A stretch of DNA of 64,000 nucleotides from Spisula solida (lineage: Eukaryota > Mollusca > Bivalvia > Venerida > Mactridae): NCBI GenBank assembly GCA_947247005.1, contig OX365959.1, forward strand, positions 38,415,097 through 38,479,096. Direction: 5' to 3'. The notes under the pieces were generated by a model, which did not search any database, had not been told where the DNA came from, and was given only the letters and a program-made list of their open reading frames with translations. Shown in pieces: positions 49,496 to 60,851 of this stretch (position 1 is the first letter of the stretch; every line of letters starts with the position of its first letter). The translations under genes and the position numbers were made by a program.

Positions 49496-51155
49496 AAAAG
49501 GACGAAGATGGCCATGGTTTGTGACCTAGGAAATAAACTGTTCTCGCCTTTCGTACTACCATTTTATTTTTAGCTTTAAAAGATAACGTGACAGAATGTG
49601 ACGGGATGCCCTTCACACCTGGATTAATATTTATCACCAACTGACCGGTCAACGTGAGCCGTATATTGACCTGCTATATTATACATGTATATGTCCATAA
49701 CTGTGTAATATTTAACATGCATGGGCGTAACCAGGCTTGAGTTGATGTTACGCACACAAGCCTTGAAGTAGGTGGTTATGGTTGGGGGGTCCTCATGAGT
49801 GTAGAAATTTTGGACTTAAATGCGATTTTGGCAATAATTATATTTTTACTAATCAAATTAATGTTACGCACTTGCGTACATTGGTATCGCTGGCTACGCC
49901 CCTGACATGTATTATAGATTATGTCATTAAGTGGTGACTTAAACAGCTTGGTAAACATGTGACAAACAATTATACTTATATAAATCTTAACAGATCAAAC
50001 TTGAACTTTATCATTTTGTTGCATGCATACTTTATATAAAAGGATCATGCTATTATTGACCAATTTGTCACTGTCCCACAGTTTAATCTACATATCTTCC
50101 AGGGTTTAAGCATGGCAGTTAGGCAGATTTCGTGGCTTGGTTTTCCCAGTCCTAAAAGCAATCTTTTATTTCACACTTTTTAAAAATAGAATGTATTCTT
50201 GTGACACCAGAATCATACACTTGTCAAACAAATTGTGTTAGATAAATACCACATTCAAGTCATTTTAATTTACAAGGGGGGGGGGGGCCTTTAGGATACG
50301 CACAATCTTTAGTGTCTTTACTACAGTGCTTATGTACCCGCCTATACCTGAAAATTGGTTAGTGGGTTAACACGATTAATGGACTGTGTCCCAGACTGAT
50401 ACATTGATGATATAATCGCCAATAACATATTATTCTCTTAGTATATTGTAGATTTATGCTACATGTATGTTTGATTATCGTTTGGTACAGTCTCTTTAGA
50501 TGGTCTGTTCTACAAAATTGTTATAATATAACTCGGTCATAAGCTGGGACATGTACAATATGTATCTATGTCTATTTTTAGCCCACAGTAATGTTGTCAT
50601 GTGTAGTACACACGTGTATTGAAAGGTCACCAAAGGTTAAGTTGTATATAGTACCAATTATTAAGACTTTAATGTGTTCAAGGGCAGGTCAAGTTTAGTA
50701 CGCTATCTGTACAATATGCCACTGACACAATTATACATTTGTATCTAGTGCATACACCTTGTTATAATATATGTATGCAGGTTGCACACGTGCAGTACAA
50801 TTAATTCGGTTAAATCAACGGAGGAAATTTACACAATGTTTGTATTAATACTACAGCGTATAAACCTAATCACTGTACGACTTATTGGTATACTATATAA
50901 TTCAATTGGTACTACTTATTGCGATCAAAAACATCTGTGATTTCCGGTCACTGTATGACTTATTGGGAGACCACTTTTCAGCTTGTATGACTTATTGCGA
51001 TAGCTGGAAGTAAATGCAGTCTGTAAATTTACACGATTTAAAACTACTTGTCCAAATCAGCGGAGTGCATATTTTCCCCTTATACTCTACATATTGACCA
51101 CAGAGGTCACCTGTCCAAATCAATAATTACTTGTCTGGGACAACATAGCTCTGAC
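49496..51155. other. No gene seen
   Basis: Poly-G at 50275-50288 and traces of the TGTATGACTTATTG dispersed repeat at 50860-51000. No coding evidence. Confidence 0.5.
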
Positions 51156-51722
51156 CACAGGTAAATGTAACTATATCATTGAAAAAGAATAATCAAAGCG
51201 CCGAAAGCACATAATTTGTTTGAATGAATGCAGGGGAAGCATAAATTAAAGATGATGTAGCTGTATTTTTCTTATGATTTAATTGTACTTTTAAACTTTA
51301 TTACTTACTAGCGTATACTCTTTAACAATACATGCTTGAATGTCTTGATGTACACTCCTATCCGTATATACATTACTGGCTTACCAGTTTACTATTGCAA
51401 AGGTGGCGTAGGAAGAAAAGTAGTTTCAACAATTAAACTATGAGCGATTGTAGAAACGTGTATATAAATATAGTTCTTCGATAAATCGAACAACTAAAAA
51501 AAGATCTGAGGAGTGGTATAACTGCTGTTCAATATTGATCTTACTTGACTTAAGGATAAGGACAACCAATAAGATCACACCATATTAAACTCTTGGTCAG
51601 TAACAGGCGATCTTTTTTCTCCCAATCAAATACGATCAATACTGAATACCACCCCTGGTTTATTTACAAATGTATCAAGTTCTGTAAAAATAATATTCAT
51701 CAATGATTTAATAACCTGTGTC
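51156..51722. mobile_element. Element with CACAGGTAA...TCATTGA ends
   Basis: About 566 bp. Left CCACAGGTAAATGTAAC...ATCATTGA, right TCATCAATGATTTAATAACC then TGTG. Related to the palindromes at 36.07 and 36.92 kb. Confidence 0.5.
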
Positions 51723-52130
51723 ATTGATAAGACCCTAATTAATCACTTTTTTCACAGACTGAATAAGTAAAAACCTACAATATTACAATCAATTTAAGTT
51801 AATTGCATTAGGGGGGCTTAATACATGTAGCCTGGCCCCTTTAACATATATTGTTTGTCCTGCAGACCCAGGAACATACTAGGAAAAATGTTCCAGCTTA
51901 ATTATGTTTTATGTCCAGTGTAAAACAGCCTAATTTCTATATAAAGTATTTTATGGTGTTCTCAGAGAAAAAATGAAAGAAGGTTTTCCATGTACTTAGA
52001 AAGAGGTCTGGGAACAGAAGAGTTACTTCCCTTAGTAATATAATCATTACTTATAATGATGATCAATATTGGACAAGTGAAATCGATTGTCCACAATGTC
52101 AGAGTAATTTGAACAATCATCGAGTATACA

Positions 52131-52541
52131 TTAAAGCCACATTATCTCTCCCAAGACCTTTCTTTTCGATCATACAGTAAATAGACTAAATACAAATAAT
52201 TAGGATGGTTTTCACAAATGACTTATAATTGACGACCGAATGTAAGCTATATCTGTCGAAATAGTATGCCAAAAATCACATTTAGTAAAATGTATGGATG
52301 ACAAAATACTAATTTTGCAAGAGTTGCTTCTCTTAGTCTTCTTCCATCTTAAATTTTGCATTTATTGTTTACATTTCGCTATTTTGTTTACAAACCAACT
52401 GGAGGCTTTTGTTTTCTTCCATCTTACAGCGTTTTCCACCTTTAGGACTCAACTAAAGTGCTCAACATGCATCATTCTGCAGATATGTTGCCAAGTTATT
52501 GCTTTTTGAAAATAGCCATTTAAGGCATAATGGGACTTTAA
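52131..52541. mobile_element. TTAA-flanked MITE, copy 3 (inverted, intact ends)
   Basis: A 403-bp copy in the opposite orientation: TTAA-AGCCACATTATCTC ... GCATAATGGGACT-TTAA. Confidence 0.8.
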
Positions 52542-52929
52542 ATTGAAGAGAAATACAGTGAAATGATGTTTATTTATAAGTTCGGGTTTTACACCCTTTC
52601 TCAATAATTTTTCTGGTAGTCCTTTTATGACTGCAGCCGATTCTGACACCTCAACCTATTTTTTCTAGACTGTATCCCGATACCTGCCAAGACACATTGG
52701 GCGTGTCACACGCAATAATGCCTCACATTCACACTCCGGAGTATTCCAAGTCACTTGTACACATTTAAAAAATGTAAGGGACATGTGCCCCCCCCCCCCC
52801 CCCCCCCCCCGAAGTGCGATGTTGATAGACTTTTAATACACAAGAACTTAATGTTACCAGAATGTTACCAAGTAATGAGAGTAAAAATAATATTAAACTT
52901 TATTAAAACTTTAACCATAATGTCTAAGA

Positions 52930-53430
52930 ACTTAAAAAGGGCCATAACTCCTTACAAACTCATCCTAGAGTTATGCCACTTGTCTAATTGGGTTGACTTA
53001 AATTGAATGACAATAGTAAGAGTGTCATGTTTAAATGCAATAGCATTGATAGTAAACAAAATATTGAACTTTTTATTTAAACTTTAACCAAAATGTCTAT
53101 GTTAAAAAGGGCCATAACTCTTTACATAATCATCCTAGAGTTATGCCACCTGTCTTGTAGGGTTGACTTAAATGACACAAAATACTTGTGATTTAATAGC
53201 ATTGATAGACTTTAATAAACAGAATATTGAACTATTTTAGTCATGTTAGTGTTGACTAAATTAATGACAATCAACAGGTGTGTCAAGTTTCAATGCTATA
53301 GTATTCATAGTAAACCAACATTTTTGAAATTTATTAAAAAACTTTATCCAAAATACTTATGTTAAAAGGGCCATAACTCTACAAAATCTCCCTAGAGTTA
53401 TGCCACTTGTCATAGGGCCATGCCACACCC
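52930..53430 (+). repeat. AAGGGCCATAACTC repeat units
   Basis: AAAGGGCCATAACTC followed by CTAGAGTTATGCCAC recurs at about 52935, 53104 and 53365 with similar intervening sequence (AACTTTATTAAAACTTTAACC). A dispersed tandem repeat of a type I associate with bivalves. A poly-C run precedes it at 52787-52811. Confidence 0.7.
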
Positions 53431-54540
53431 ATCACAGGGGTTTAACACATCAACCTACAATGTACAATGATTAGTCAAAGATCAACATACAGATCTTTGG
53501 ATTAGTGTTCACATAAAAGAAGATTTTTATTTATAAAATATTTATAAGTAAAAAAATATTTTTTTGGATAACAATTTTTATTCAGTGTAAGTTTATGTGT
53601 CGAACCCATGTGATGCCCTTAGGCACTACAGGACAGCAAGAAGCTTTAGTTTACATGTAATCTTAAGAAGCTTTAGTTTACATGTAATCTTATTCTATCA
53701 CCACTCTATGCCCTAATCCAAGGGCTTTGACGATGATCATTATTTCATTCAGGACATAAACGGTTGGAGTCAGTATAAATAAAACAGGTAACAGGTTTGA
53801 ATGATTTGTTTTATGAAGATCAGGTGAAAAGCATTGGGTATACATGTTCCCCAGCAGGGCTTTTTTTCAAGAGTAAGGGAAGGGGCCTTTTCTTTGAATT
53901 TGGGGAAAAATAAGTAATAATTTTTGCAAAAGGGAAGAACAAACTTGATGTAAATTGGATTTTATGGGAAAACTGCATGGTTTTAAAGAATTTTCCTGAG
54001 GGGAAGCCACTTGTAAACGGCCCCTGCTATATAAGTGAAAAAAAGCCCTGTCCAGGGACTCAATATAAGCTATTGAGTCCCTGGAATCTTGATATACAAC
54101 AGTGAACTTTAACATACAGAAGAATCAGGAGATTTAATTGAAACATTTAAAATACTACGAAACAAATATCATTAAGAGGTCTGCTACCAGAATGACATCA
54201 GTTAGGTATCCAGAGGCAGAACTGTCTATGCCCTAGGCCTAGCCCCTAATAATAATGGCCCTATCCAAAACAACCACCATACCAATACCAGCTGCATCAA
54301 ATACATGTATAGTAAATCCAATCCTGCGAAAAATAACCCAAATTCAAAGTTAAACAGTCTCCCAAAATATTCCACATATTTTTTTAAAATCCGAAATGAA
54401 TTAATTCATGTACGAAACTAATCGGTGGCGAAAACGATAATTTCGAAACAATTGAGTGCGAACTTCAATGGCTAATAATTTTGTTAAACCTAAATGACTT
54501 AAATGTTGTATAGTTAACATGCATATTGTATAATTCAATG

Positions 54541-55760
54541 CAATGGTTACGTAACAGAGGAATCCTTACCAGTTGTCAGTGTACTTCCTTTTCCATAAAT
54601 GAAGTAGTTTGTGTTTTCCTTCGTATCGATCAATGTTTACATGTGACTTGTGAAGTCTCTTACCACCCTTTATAAATCACCGTGTCTAACCGTTCGGTGC
54701 GGGTAGACGGTTCATAGCGCTGCCATGTGTGTGCTAGAATAGAGAAGTTTACGTTTGTTCGACATTTTACTGTTCTATCCAGAGACTTTGGATATAATTT
54801 AAATAATGACATTACGTGTACAGTATCATGTCATGACGTAACATTTTTGAATAACATGATAATGTCATTATTTAAATTATTTCCAAAGTCTCTGGAAAGA
54901 ACAGACAACATCGTGAATAATTCCACGTAGTACAGTACTTAACGGACTAATTTTGACAAGCAAATATGAATCCTGAAATGTAACGTTCGTTACTGTACGC
55001 CGTGGAATTATATCTCACTCATGTGGTTTAATTCCGTGGTTTAATTAAATTTGATTAAACTTCGTGATTTTTTCACTGATATAGAACAGTAAAATGCCGA
55101 ACCAAAGAATGCATGAGTGTATATCCGTGGTCGAACGTATGTAAAATTCGCCATTTCTTGCACATTTGACGCGAATTTTCAAAGAAACTATTAAGGAATA
55201 AAATACAAAAAATAATAAGAGATCATCCTCGGCCATATCTCCATTTGTTAGTTCTAAGTTAAATGAAAATAAATGACAATCGATGTTCTTACCTTGACCA
55301 GAATGTATTTTAATTCTCTGCCTTGGCCTAATCATTTCATTAACGGAAAAACACTGTCTACCCATGCGTCACAGACCGTCTATTCGTACTGAACGATTGG
55401 ACACGGTGTGATGTGTGTGTGTGTAAATAAATTACCCATGCGCATAGACCATGTCAGATCACTCCGCGACCTTGGCCTAGACGAACAGAACTTGACCGAG
55501 TTAGATATTTTTCGTTTAATACAAACTTTCTTTTTGAGAATCGATCGTTTGCGTTATAGCTATGCAGAAAGATTTGTTTTAATTTTGATTTTTTACTAAA
55601 ATGGGCTTCATTGTTTGAATATTCTGGAACTATTTTATAGTATTCGGCCAAATTGCGATCAAAAACGTGACTGAAAAGTGCACTTACCGTTAGTACTGGG
55701 AAAACGTGAGTTGGCTATTTTTAGAACAGACTAACCGAGTATAGACACTACGCACGTTTG
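54541..55760 (-). promoter_or_regulatory. Hr4: Candidate 5' exon/promoter zone of the HR4-like gene
   Basis: Three donor-like sites on the gene strand with exon ends at 54570, 55293 and 55688 (GTAAGG, GTAAGA, GTAAGT) within 1.2 kb, in a stretch less dominated by recognisable repeats apart from the 54.8-kb hairpin. Together with the acceptor at the start codon they suggest alternative untranslated first exons. No core promoter motif is diagnostic. Pure inference from splice-site strength. Confidence 0.3.
54774..54902. repeat. Hairpin with about 40-bp arms
   Basis: TTCTATCCAGAGACTTTGGA plus ATTTAAATAATGACATTA pair with the complementary arm around a 45-base loop. It lies among the candidate first-exon donors of the receptor gene. 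Confidence 0.85.
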
Positions 55761-55964
55761 AATTGCCACACGTGCGATGGGACTGGATCGAAAAATAGTG
55801 AACGACGTGAGCATTCCCAGAAAGTTTACGATGACGACATTGTATAAGAAAACAATAGGCTAGCCTTAACTACTACTAATTAGGCTAGAACAGTAATTAT
55901 CTCAAACAATGATTATGTGGTAACATTATTTATTATATACCTAGCAGTGTATTGTCACGAACAA

Positions 55965-56165
55965 AGGTGTTTGGCATGTCGATATGACCCCCCATGGTCG
56001 GACAGTCCCCTCTACGTTGGGTTCCAACATTTGGCCTGTATTCGTTGGGTTCCAACATCAAAAAAAAAAATCCAAATATATATTTGCATTTTTTTGGATG
56101 TTGGGTTGTAGAGGGCCCTGACAATGGGGTGGCCATATCCACATGCCAAACACCTGTGGTCACGA
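55965..56165. mobile_element. Foldback element
   Basis: Arms AAAGGTGTTTGGCATG...CCCCTCTAC and GTAGAGG...CATGCCAAACACC around an AT-rich loop with a duplicated GTTGGGTTCCAACAT. The sequence just right of it (CGAATACAGGCCAAAT) complements part of the loop. A decayed relative is at about 13885-13930. Confidence 0.8.
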
Positions 56166-56443
56166 ATACAGGCCAAATTACGCAGTGGAATACAACGCGA
56201 CATATTGCATTTTCCGTATCATTAACTTGCTACATGTCTGGGTTTTCCGAATCCGTATCATGCATGTCAGACGTGTTATATTCCGAACATATGTCAACGT
56301 CAATGACGTCACGACGTAAACAATTGCCTTTTTTTGAATGGGCGTCGCGTTATATACCGACGTTCATGACGTCAATGTATACACATCTTGAACGCATTTT
56401 CGCGCGTAAAAGCTCTTTTACTTTTAAAGGTATATAATAAAAG

Positions 56444-56597
56444 GAATATTACTGCAGTGGAGCCGTATTAATTATTACCTCTCGTTGCTTGTGCCATACC
56501 GCATCTCACTCGGCCTAGCGGTCTCGTGAGATACGGCATTACACAAGCAACTCGAGGTAATACGGCCCAACGGATCAACGCACTGCAGTGATATTCC
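56444..56597. mobile_element. 150-bp near-palindromic foldback element
   Basis: GGAATATTACTGCAGTGG, CCGTATTA, TTGCTTGTGCCATACCGC and ATCTCAC each recur inverted in the right half around a short CGGCCTAGCG centre. Confidence 0.88.
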
Positions 56598-56966
56598 GTA
56601 TATATACGTGTACAGTGGAGATCTATATACCGGCACGTGATTTGTGGTTTGTAAATTTTATAGCAAATTTTATCTATCAATTAGTAGATATACAATCTTT
56701 ATTACCGTATATTAATTAAAACAGATTGAACATTATTTGAGACACCGATTCGTTAACTATTTAGTAGTAGCAAATACCTACTCTTTGGCAAAACATAGCG
56801 TGATTATGCCTAAACAAAGATCATACAAAAATAGTTTTCTTTGGCCTAACTTTGGTATTTTTCAACAAAAATAATGAAGATTCATCTATATGCAAACACT
56901 AGTCTAGTCATACAATCTTATATATACACACTTTGTTTTCTATTTAGACATAACCAATATATATTA

Positions 56967-57455
56967 TAGATCAACCATGTTTTTTGAGCCGTGATTAATT
57001 TATGCAGCAAAGTTGATTCACCCTAGAAGGGTAGGTGTATATATAAGCAATACCAACATAAGTTAAATAAGTATTTCGTTAAGTAACTGAATAGGTGGCC
57101 CAATGGATACGGCGATGTCTTATGAGACTTACTTAAAGTTATGAATTTCCTGGAATGTATTTTATTAGTCAAAATTAAGTTTCGTTACTCATAGTAACAG
57201 CGTGTAATTATATACATGTAATTGTTTCTCCTAGTTAAAACTGGCGTTATATTATGCAATAAACTGTCTTCAAGAACCCGCATGTCCCAGCTTGAAAATC
57301 AAGCCGTCTACCGATTGAACCAGCGATACTGACGATATCTGGTCATACAAAAATATATATCAAAGCGTTTAAAAGGCATCCCAACCAGGTATATTCACAC
57401 ACCATGACTAAATAGTGTAATCTCCCGTCACGGCTCAAAACTCGTGGTTGATCTA
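56967..57455. mobile_element. TA-flanked element with TAGATCAACCA ends
   Basis: Ends TAGATCAACCATG...GAGCCGTGA and TCACGGCTC...GTGGTTGATCTA, about 30-bp inverted repeats, TA on both sides. 489 bp, no coding. Confidence 0.75.
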
Positions 57456-57456
57456 T

Positions 57457-58066
57457 AGCTGTTCTCCAGGAAAACCGGGCTTAGTGATATTGTATTAGTG
57501 TTTATGTAATAAAGTTAAAAAACTCTCTTAAATGACAAAAAAGTCATGCTCTTTGATTTAAGTTTAAGTTCTTGGATAATACAGAAATATGTCTTAGATT
57601 TATTTTTTCTCATGAATGATGTTGAAATATATTCTGTCGTTGCTATGGTGACCAATATCTGAAGAGTATCCATATTGAGAAAAGGAGGGGTTAGTGGTTG
57701 AAAACAGTAGCTACGTCACTTTAAAAGCTAAAATTCACAATTTAGATATGTTTTATTAAAAAGGGAATATGATTTTAAAATGTGATACAATTTTGAAAAG
57801 TTTACGCCAAGTACTTATCAATTACTAGATTTATGAACTTCTTGTTAACGTAACGTCAAATACCGTTTGCATGACGTTTGCGACGTCACTAACAAAGTAC
57901 GGGGGAGTGGTTGGTTTTAAAAGTATGTAACTTTGGAATTTGATGTTATATTTTGCTAAAATTCTCAGAAACTGTTCAAAAGAGTCTTGTCTTTCTAATG
58001 CTATATCATCGTAATTTTCATATTTTTGTCACTAAGCCCGGTTTTCCTGGAGAACGGCTCATATCT
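57457..58066. mobile_element. Element with GTTCTCCAGGAAAACCGGGC ends
   Basis: Inverted ends of about 30 bp (GTTCTCCAGGAAAACCGGGC / GCCCGGTTTTCCTGGAGAAC), about 610 bp, directly abutting the preceding element. Non-coding. Confidence 0.8.
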
Positions 58067-58129
58067 ATTATGTATTTGGACTGATTAACGTGCACTACAG
58101 TATTTATCTGATTATATATAGCTGGCTTA

Positions 58130-58286
58130 GAATAAGAAGGTCGTAAGTACTACTTACGACTTTATAAGACTCATGCATATTTGAAATCTGCATCTCAAGG
58201 TGCTTCTTATGAGCCTATTTTTCTATAAGTAAAGAGTAGTTCGCAGATAGTTTTTTTCTTGTTTTCTCAATAATTCTAAGCCAACG
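58130..58286. mobile_element. CMC/Chapaev-like MITE
   Basis: A 157-bp copy with ends AGCTGGCTTAGAAT / ATTCTAAGCCAACG and a perfect ATAT 4-bp target duplication. Internal GAAATCTGCATCTCAAG is shared with the other copies. Confidence 0.8.
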
Positions 58287-58575
58287 ATATATCTGGTAGC
58301 ACAATGCATACATGGAAATTCAATTAACAATAAAACAAACTTTTGAAATTATCATTCAAGTATCCTTGTCGAATCCCAACCCACCCGTCTATGTTCTCGG
58401 GAATCCTGGAAAATATACATCCGGTATATTAATATTGGGCTATCGTTTAAAAAATGTTTGGTTTGGTAATTGACTTTTTAGACTCTCTATATTGGGATAT
58501 TGTTAAAACTGTGTTTAATTTGGTAATAATTGACTGACTATGCCCTATATTAGGATATCGTTTAAAACTGTTTTA

Positions 58576-59015
58576 TGCCCCCGTATCGATAGATCGGGAG
58601 GCATATAGTGATTCACCTGTCCGTTCGTCCGTTCGTTCGTCCGTCCTGGTTAACCCAAATTGACCGTGTCTTCTAGCATAATATGGCTTGCTACAAAGCT
58701 TTCATACTTGCATGGATGTTGTATATGAACACTCTCCACGCGCCTGTATCACCTGACCCCATTTTGACCTTCACCTTGACCTAATTTTGGACTTAGACTT
58801 ATTAAAGGGCCTAATTCTTGGTTAACCCAAATTGACAGAACTTTTCTTCTAGCATTAATATGGCTTGCTACAAAGCTTTCATACTTGCATGTATGTTGTA
58901 TATGAACACTCTCCACACGCCTGTATCAACTAATCCCATTCTGACCTTCACCATGACCCAATTTTGGACTTAGACTTATTTATGGACAAGGCTTCCACAG
59001 GGGGCATAAGCGTTT
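58576..59015. mobile_element. GCCCCCGT...GGGGGCATAAG repeat element with GTCC microsatellite
   Basis: Left ATGCCCCCGTATCGATAGATCG, then GTCCGTTCGTCC repeats, then two direct units 172 bp apart (GGTTAACCCAAATTGAC at 58648 and 58820), ending CAGGGGGCATAAGCG. The same design (structured end, microsatellite, tandem core) as the 145-bp arrays. Confidence 0.75.
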
Positions 59016-59459
59016 ATTGAACGCAGTCTTGTTGAGTTTGTAATTGACTGGCTATGCCCTATATATTACTGGGATATTGTTTTTAAATGTGTTTCTTTTT
59101 CGGCAATGTTCGTATATTAAAGGTCTTCATGCTGACCTAGTGGTAAATAAGCTCCCTTTATAACGTCAATGATCTAAAATGGTGACAAATAGTTTATCTA
59201 AAATACTTCAGCACTCGTTTTTACTAAACACAATCATATAGCTGTTCTGGTAACCCAGCGTATCTTTGGTTTTGAGAGAATTTCTCGTCTTTTATGGAGA
59301 ACTGTGTATTTTGTCCAGCATTTACTGTATGTCAGCCAACAACCCCTGGTCCAGATCTCCCGAATCATCTCAAGTAGAAATCTCGACAATTGAGATTTTG
59401 CTCTAATCTAATCTAAACCCTTTTCTTCTAAGCCATCGATATGTACTTTGTACTTAGTA

Positions 59460-59700
59460 CGATTTCATGTTACTGCAATAATACAAATTAAGGGAGAAAA
59501 CTCATGCCATATTTCTTCAAATTTTTATATAAACTGTAGTCTATTTGACAGACCGAATTTCATTATCAAATTGGTGAACAGACCCAACAAGATTTTCGCT
59601 TAGCTTGATATCTCAGCTGTCCTAAATCGATTGACGGACTTGGGGGTCACTTTTTGCCAAATGGACTTTTGGCGGCCATCTATTATAGAAAAAGTACCAT
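59460..59700. mobile_element. Uninterrupted relative of the 20.4-21.06 kb element (inverted)
   Basis: AAGGGAGAAAACTCATGCC, CTGTAGTCTATTTGACAGACC and TTTTGGCGGCCATCT match the 20-kb copy in reverse complement. Borders approximate. Confidence 0.6.
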
Positions 59701-59701
59701 T

Positions 59702-60078
59702 TTAAAGTCACATTATCTCTCCCAAAACTTTTTTCCCGATCATCCAGTAAATGGACTAAAAACAAAGAATTAGGATGTTTTTTCACAAATTACCTATAAT
59801 TGACGACCGAATGTCAGCTATATCTGTCGAAATAGTATGCCAAAAATCACCTTTAGTAAAATGTATGGATGACAAAATACTAATTTTGTAAGAGTTACTC
59901 CCCTTAGACTTAAAACAATGCATTTATTGTTTACATTTCATTATTTTGTTTACCAACCAACTGGAGGCTTTATTTCTTCCATCTTACTGCGTTTTCCACC
60001 TTTAGGACTCAACTAAACAGCTTTTTGCAGATAGGTTACCAAGTTATATTTTAAAAAAGCCATTTAAGGCATATGTCT
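59702..60078. mobile_element. TTAA-flanked MITE, copy 4 (inverted, right end decayed)
   Basis: Begins TTAA-AGTCACATTATCTC. The far end is eroded after GCCATTTAAGGCATA. Confidence 0.7.
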
Positions 60079-60851
60079 GGGTGGTAGCCACAAAGCATAT
60101 CAAGGGAAAAATTCGAATTTTCTTACAATCTCATATTCCTTAAATGTATCAGCTAAACAGGAAAATCATGATGATATGTTACATTGTTTAGAAGCATTAC
60201 GTAAAGAGCTTCAAAAATATTCTTCTGTAATATTAAAAACCATTTATCCAAAACATGTTAGGATTCATACCTACCTACCTACCCACCTACCTACCTATCT
60301 ATCTATACGGATTACCCATGACAAATTTCTTTTAACAAGGCACATAACTCGTGAACCCCCCCCCCCGAGTGTTTTATTGTACTAAGGGAAGGAACTCTTG
60401 ATAATGCCCTGAGAGTGTCCACAAAGGCCCTGGGTAATGTTTTCCAAAGCACTTACGAAATTCTTAAATTTACGCTCAAATTTAAATTTCTTATAAAGCC
60501 TTTACACATACAAAAAGGGGACAAATATTAACTGTAGGAGTTCATTCACAAAATCATAGTTAATATTGCATACCCCTTAACCACAATTCGTAACAGTTAA
60601 AACAGTATAAAGAATTAAAATTTGGACGTAAATTTAAGATTTCTGTAAGTGCTTTGATAAAACAGTACCCTGTTCCTTTATGGCACGAAGTTTTATCAAA
60701 TTAACTTGTGCATGTGTTAATTGTGACCGTACTGATAAAACTTCGACATGAACCATGTATGAAGTTTTATACATACTAATCAGGAACGTATATACTTAAC
60801 TATATTCGGTCCCAGATACTAACTTATCTATAAACACTGTTCTTCAAGACG

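Larger units (their letters stand above)
47873..54570 (-). other. Presumed 5' intron / upstream region of the HR4-like gene
   Basis: An acceptor-like ATATTTTTAG immediately precedes the start codon. No coding exon is visible upstream. Strong donor-like sequences on the same strand occur after 54570 (CAACTG|GTAAGG), 55293 (GTCAAG|GTAAGA) and 55688 (CTAACG|GTAAGT). These could end alternative untranslated first exons, which would make this a roughly 6.7-7.8 kb intron. The region contains the 145-bp array, poly-G at about 50275-50288 and several MITEs. The exon assignment is inference only. Confidence 0.35.

Noticed and set aside
55045..55365. 106-residue minus frame near the candidate first exons
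   Set aside because: No motif, and it overlaps the donor at 55293; more likely chance or untranslated sequence.
57270..57330. Minus-strand tRNA gene
   Set aside because: A GCTTG/CAAGC stem and GGTTCAATCGG are present, but box order and spacing do not fit a tRNA.
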